Source: Phorcus lineatus (taxonomy: Eukaryota > Mollusca > Gastropoda > Trochida > Trochidae). Taken from it: a stretch of 64,000 nucleotides of DNA. The stretch spans positions 3,968,001 to 4,032,000 of the forward strand of contig OV121081.1 in assembly GCA_921293015.1 (NCBI GenBank). The letters are read 5' to 3'. Below the pieces are notes generated by a model. The model did no database searches and had not been told where the DNA came from. It saw nothing but the letters and a program-made list of their open reading frames with translations. Below are positions 60,443 through 64,000 of the stretch, in pieces; the stretch's first letter is position 1; the number at the start of each line of letters is the position of its first letter. Made by a program: the position numbers and the translations under genes.

Positions 60443-62602
60443 TCAGGCCTCTCTGGAGACAAACCAAGCGTGAAGCTGTAGAGCCTGGGGGTTCTCGTGA
60501 ACCCGCCCGCTCGGTCTGCTCGACAGCAGGTCCCACCTCAGAGGGAGGGGGACCGGGTCTTGGCGGCACATCCTTCGGAGGGGAACGTACCAGGTCCTGG
60601 CTGGCCACCGCGGCGCTATCAACAACAGTTGAAGAACTCGAGTCTCCTGTATCTTCTCCACCACGAGGTTCAGGATGGCGGGAGGGGGATAGGCGTAGGC
60701 AACCATCCCCTCCCATTCTAACGCGAGCGCATCGAGAGCCCACGCGGTAGGGTCCGGTACAGGAGACACGTACGTCGGCAACTGGTGGTTGAGCCGAGTC
60801 GCGAAGAGGTCTATGTGAGGCTTGCCGAACCTCAGACACAGACTCTCGAACACTCTCGGGTGCAGCATCCACTCTGTTGATGGAGGTTTGTCCGGGCGAG
60901 ACAAGGCGTCCGCTAGGACGTTCTTGGCTCCCGGGATGTGCACCGCGCGGAGAGAGAGTCCGAGACTGTCTACTAGGCGAAACAGCTCCAACACCAGTTG
61001 CAGAAGCGAGTCTGCTTTGGTCGAGCCTTGCTTGTTGATGGCCCAGGCCGCCGCTGAGCTGTCCGTGTGAACACACAGGATCTGCCCCCGCAGGCGACCT
61101 GACCAATGGTCGATTGCTAGACGAATCGCGTCTAGCTCTAGGACGTTGATGTGGCGTCTCACTTGGGTTGATGACCACACCCCCGCCGTCTGCTCCGTAT
61201 CGAGATGGGCTCCCCACCCTTGGGTGGAGGCGTCCACAAACAGGTGACATGTTGCTGGCGGTTCCCTGAGGGGGACCCCCACCAACACGTTGGACTCCTG
61301 TTGCCACCAGGAGAGGTGGTGTCTGAGTCCCGAGGGTAGAGAGAAAAGGTGATGGCACGCCTTCTCTCTGACGTGAACGTTTACGAAGATCTGCAGGGGC
61401 CTGAGCTGCAACCTTCCCCTTCGGGTGAAGTGTTGGGTCGCACTCAAGAACCCTAGCAGCCTTTGCCACTTGCGTAGCGACAGAGGCCCCCGAAGCGCTA
61501 GCTCCAGGAGATCTCGGTAACGTCCCATTCGTTCCCGGGTAACGAAGGCTTTGTAGATAGCGGTGTCCAGGCGGGCGCCCAGAAACACCAAGGACGTCGT
61601 CGGCAGCAGGTCTGACTTGTCTAGATTGACTAGCCACCCCAGCCGCCTGAACAACGCTATCACAAAGTCCCGTTGAGCTTCCAGAATAGACGGGGATCTG
61701 TTGTGACCGAACCCGTCGTCCAGGTACATCGCAAACTGTACGTCCACTGTGTGGAGATATTGGACGATGGGCTGGGTCACGCGAGTGAACAGCCACGGAG
61801 CCGACGAGATCCCGAACGGAAGGACGTTCCACTGAAAGTGGCGACCCGCTAGGACGAAGCGGAGGTACCTGCGATCCCCATGATAAATGGGGATGTGCAG
61901 ATACGCGTCCTGCAGGTCGAGGGATATCATCGAGTCCGAGGGCTCCAGTAATCGCATTACTGACGGCACTGTCATGAGACGAAAATATGGCGGCGGATCT
62001 AGGAAGGAGTGGTTGAACTCCTTCATGTCGTGGATCAGCCGCCACTTCTTCGGGTCTCGCTTCGGTCGGATGAAGACCGGAGAGTAGAAACCTGGTGCAA
62101 GGTCCTGGAGCGGTAGTTCCTCCACCGCCCGCTTGGAGATGAGCGTCTCCACCTGTTCCAGAGTCAGCGCGAGCCGATCGGGCTCCAGCGGCCGCTCTGT
62201 AGGAGAACAGGTCAGCGGGGGGCGGCGTAACACGGGAATGCGGAACCCCCGCTCCAGGATATTGCAAATGAACGGGTCCAGACCCAACTGTCTCCAGTTG
62301 GGCGCGAATCGCGCGAGACGGCCTCCAACTGGTGCGTCCAGAGGTGGGACCACCTGCGGCGGTAGGTCCGGAGGTACCCAGTCATTGTTTCTTGGGGGTA
62401 CCTCCGTAGGCACGACCTTTGAGGCGTTGGTTGCCTTTCTTGGGAGTGCGCTTGGGGGAGGGGCCGGCACTGAAGTCGCGACTTCTGTCCTGCCGACTCC
62501 TCCCCCCGAGAAATGACACTCCTCCCGTCTTCGTAGGGAAGGAGGGCCCACCTCCACCCTTCTTCTTAGGCGTTGTCGTCTGGGCAGATACTCTGCCCCC
62601 AC
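60443..62602 (-). CDS. DIRS reverse transcriptase-RNase H
   Basis: About 719 codons. RT motifs: KKWRLIHDMKEFN, SLDLQDAYLHIPI with the first catalytic Asp, LPFGISSAPWLFT, and the YLDD box (residues 293-296, DNA 61715-61726). RNase H follows with LFVDASTQGWGAH (Asp near 457), NVLELDAIRLAI, CVHTDSSAAAWAINKQG and NVLADALSR, so all four acidic positions are visible. The C-terminal extension HIDLFATRLN...LPTYVSPVPDP is conserved in DIRS polyproteins and is sometimes annotated as methyltransferase-like. The ORF overlaps the gag-like ORF by about 220 bases in a different frame; the real initiation point is uncertain. Confidence 0.92.
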   Translation of the reverse strand: MGAEYLPRRQRLRRRVEVGPPSLRRREECHFSGGGVGRTEVATSVPAPPPSALPRKATNASKVVPTEVPPRNNDWVPPDLPPQVVPPLDAPVGGRLARFAPNWRQLGLDPFICNILERGFRIPVLRRPPLTCSPTERPLEPDRLALTLEQVETLISKRAVEELPLQDLAPGFYSPVFIRPKRDPKKWRLIHDMKEFNHSFLDPPPYFRLMTVPSVMRLLEPSDSMISLDLQDAYLHIPIYHGDRRYLRFVLAGRHFQWNVLPFGISSAPWLFTRVTQPIVQYLHTVDVQFAMYLDDGFGHNRSPSILEAQRDFVIALFRRLGWLVNLDKSDLLPTTSLVFLGARLDTAIYKAFVTRERMGRYRDLLELALRGPLSLRKWQRLLGFLSATQHFTRRGRLQLRPLQIFVNVHVREKACHHLFSLPSGLRHHLSWWQQESNVLVGVPLREPPATCHLFVDASTQGWGAHLDTEQTAGVWSSTQVRRHINVLELDAIRLAIDHWSGRLRGQILCVHTDSSAAAWAINKQGSTKADSLLQLVLELFRLVDSLGLSLRAVHIPGAKNVLADALSRPDKPPSTEWMLHPRVFESLCLRFGKPHIDLFATRLNHQLPTYVSPVPDPTAWALDALALEWEGMVAYAYPPPAILNLVVEKIQETRVLQLLLIAPRWPARTWYVPLRRMCRQDPVPLPLRWDLLSSRPSGRVHENPQALQLHAWFVSREA

Positions 62603-64000
62603 CAGCGGCCAGTCTGTTTGTTAGCTCTTGTTGTTGGCTTTCCTGCCGCTGGCGAAGAGCCCCCGCGACTTGCCCGTCGAAGAGGGTAGCGGAAGTCCCA
62701 GGAGCGGACCTCAGTCGGTTCCGGAGCTCCGCCGGAAGGTTCGTCCGCGCCAGGAATCCATCGCGCCTGAGATTCGTCACCCCCGCTGAGATGCGAGAGG
62801 CAGACAGCATCATCTGCGCGAGATTCCCGGCCACGGATCCAAAGCCACGATAGAGAGCCTTGGCCCCTTGCTCCATGCCCGCCTCGTTCGCGAATGCTGC
62901 CATCGCTTGGCAGGCGTGCGCGACGTGGTTGGCCAGCCCCAAGATGCTCCTTGCTTCCTTGTCAAGGTGTGACAAGTGAGCATCTGACACCTGGTGAGGT
63001 ATGGCAGGGGCCGCCACTCGCCGGATGTCGTCGTCCAAGGCGGGGGGAGAAAAGGGCAAGGAACAGCCATGTACTGGGAGACCAGATCGGACCTTGTCCG
63101 ATAACACCAGGGGGGGCAAGAGACGACCCGGCGCTGCAGCTGCAACGTTGGAGTCGAAGTCTCTGCCCGCCGCCTGCAGGAGCCTGTGCGCCGGAAGCGC
63201 CAGCTGGCGCTGCGTCGGCGTCTCCTCCTCCGCGCAGAAGGTTTCCAACCTGGCCACCCTAGTCGAAGAAGGTTCTTCCTCCAACTCCTGCACGCTTACC
63301 TGACACCAATCAGCGATGGCAGTCAGGCGGTCTTTTAGATCGGGAGCGTCGTCCGCCGTGGTCACAGCCGTGACAGGCGGTGGGGGAGTCACGTTCCCCC
63401 GCCCAGGCGTTCCTTCATCCTGGCCTCGATCAGGAGTTGGGGAAGAGTCATGATCCGAGGGGGTGGCAGCGGGAGAAACGACCACCACCCTCCTCCTCTT
63501 AGGAGAGGACGGCGCCTCAGGGGAGGGCGGGGATGAAGTAGTCCCCTCCTCGACCCTGGGCCGCTCACGTTCTCTGGACTCGAACATGGATACGACCAGA
63601 TCCTTCACTGAGGACATGATATCGTCCGTCAGCTTCTTCTGGTCGAAGGCCACTGGGGAAGCGGGTCTCGACCTCTTCCTCTTCTTATGTTTCCTCTTCC
63701 TCCTGGCGGCCCGGCGGCCCGGGGAAGAGGCAGTGTCAGGGGAGGATCTCCTTCCAGGAGATCGCTCTACCCCGCTAGAGGGAGGAGAGGCGACCGGCGC
63801 ATCCTCAACCGGCGACACGATCTTATCGGACCCGCCGCCTGTCTCCGACAGGTCAAATTCCGCGGCGTCCTCCGAAATGACAAGATCTGAGTTTTGCGCA
63901 ACATCCGCGCCCTTGGTGGCGGTAGCTGAGGAGGACGCAGAAGGCCGCCTAGTGGATCTGAGTCTCTGCTGAGACTCCGACTTCTTTACCGCGGCGCGGT
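62382..64000 (-). CDS. DIRS gag-like protein, 5' end outside window
   Basis: Open from the right edge to the stop at 62382 with no in-frame stop (about 539 codons visible); the start lies beyond 64000. The N-terminal half is low complexity, with Ser/Pro/acidic tracts and a strong basic nuclear-localisation-like run RRAARRKRKHKKRKRSR. The central part contains a helical segment (LPVHGCSLPFSPPALDDDIR, LGLANHVAHACQAMAAFANE) of the type seen in DIRS ORF1. The tail is Gly/Arg/Lys-rich (QTTTPKKKGGGGPSFPTK), probably nucleic-acid binding. There is no CCHC zinc knuckle, as is usual for DIRS gag. Confidence 0.8.
   Translation of the reverse strand, partial: RAAVKKSESQQRLRSTRRPSASSSATATKGADVAQNSDLVISEDAAEFDLSETGGGSDKIVSPVEDAPVASPPSSGVERSPGRRSSPDTASSPGRRAARRKRKHKKRKRSRPASPVAFDQKKLTDDIMSSVKDLVVSMFESRERERPRVEEGTTSSPPSPEAPSSPKRRRVVVVSPAATPSDHDSSPTPDRGQDEGTPGRGNVTPPPPVTAVTTADDAPDLKDRLTAIADWCQVSVQELEEEPSSTRVARLETFCAEEETPTQRQLALPAHRLLQAAGRDFDSNVAAAAPGRLLPPLVLSDKVRSGLPVHGCSLPFSPPALDDDIRRVAAPAIPHQVSDAHLSHLDKEARSILGLANHVAHACQAMAAFANEAGMEQGAKALYRGFGSVAGNLAQMMLSASRISAGVTNLRRDGFLARTNLPAELRNRLRSAPGTSATLFDGQVAGALRQRQESQQQELTNRLAAGGGRVSAQTTTPKKKGGGGPSFPTKTGGVSFLGGRSRQDRSRDFSAGPSPKRTPKKGNQRLKGRAYGGTPKKQ

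Larger units (their letters stand above)
58805..64000 (-). mobile_element. DIRS-type tyrosine-recombinase retrotransposon, runs off the window
   Basis: Reading on the minus strand, the element has a gag-like ORF, an overlapping RT-RNase H ORF, a tyrosine-recombinase ORF and then a terminal region with inverted repeats. This is the order and content of DIRS elements, which integrate through a recombinase instead of an integrase and make no target duplication. All catalytic motifs are intact, so the copy is young. Its GC content is far higher than that of the surrounding DNA. The 5' end (gag start and left terminal repeat) lies beyond 64000. Confidence 0.93.

Noticed and set aside
60429-62267. 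N-terminal 600 residues of a 964-codon frame ending in the tyrosine recombinase
   Set aside because: It overlaps the RT-RNase H gene in another frame; composition is Pro/Ser/Arg-rich with no motifs. Only the part from about 60430 down is recombinase.
62419-63972. Plus-strand frames inside the DIRS gag region
   Set aside because: Antisense shadows of a GC-rich coding sequence.

Overview
The window is animal nuclear DNA. It is AT-rich and intron-rich, its genes are split into many short exons with GT-AG introns, and it is crowded with minisatellites, foldback (MITE-like) repeats and retrotransposons. Gene content and repeat style suggest a lophotrochozoan, most likely a mollusc; that taxonomic call is inference. 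Nothing prokaryotic was seen, and no rRNA or tRNA gene was found.

Layout. 1-2050: 44-bp minisatellite entering from the left edge. 2050-8650: no convincing gene, several foldback and tandem repeats, including a degenerate 32-bp array at 7285-8200. 8653-10760: 5'-truncated non-LTR (LINE) retrotransposon with an intact reverse transcriptase core and one in-frame TGA. 11196-15242: two pieces of a probable small minus-strand gene. 15250-30490: gene-poor, except for a three-exon gene at 25410-26696 for a 141-aa secreted cysteine-rich protein. 30495-45338 (minus): complete 29-exon VPS11 gene, 916 aa, for the RING/beta-propeller core subunit of HOPS and CORVET. 46437-53440 (plus): complete gene for a coiled-coil protein of about 508 aa, divergent from VPS11, with two alternative first exons, a U12-type AT-AC intron and a 29-copy minisatellite built from a 3' splice site. 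54746-56350: structured repeat element. 56431-58269 (minus): last three exons of ECHDC3. 58805-64000 (minus): near-complete DIRS-type tyrosine-recombinase retrotransposon (gag-like, RT-RNase H, recombinase) running off the right edge. It apparently sits in an ECHDC3 intron and abuts a perfect 78-bp palindrome.

Most long open frames in the window are not genes. Those in 1-2025 come from the minisatellite, those at 31.7-32.6 kb from a 145-bp tandem repeat, and many at 59-64 kb are other-frame shadows of the GC-rich DIRS genes. The real genes were assembled by joining exons with matched splice phases. VPS11 and the coiled-coil gene share a 1.1-kb divergent intergenic region. The most unusual signals are the acceptor-site minisatellite, the AT-AC intron, the unannotated cysteine-rich secreted gene with an upstream CLEAR-type motif, and the nested palindrome/DIRS junction.
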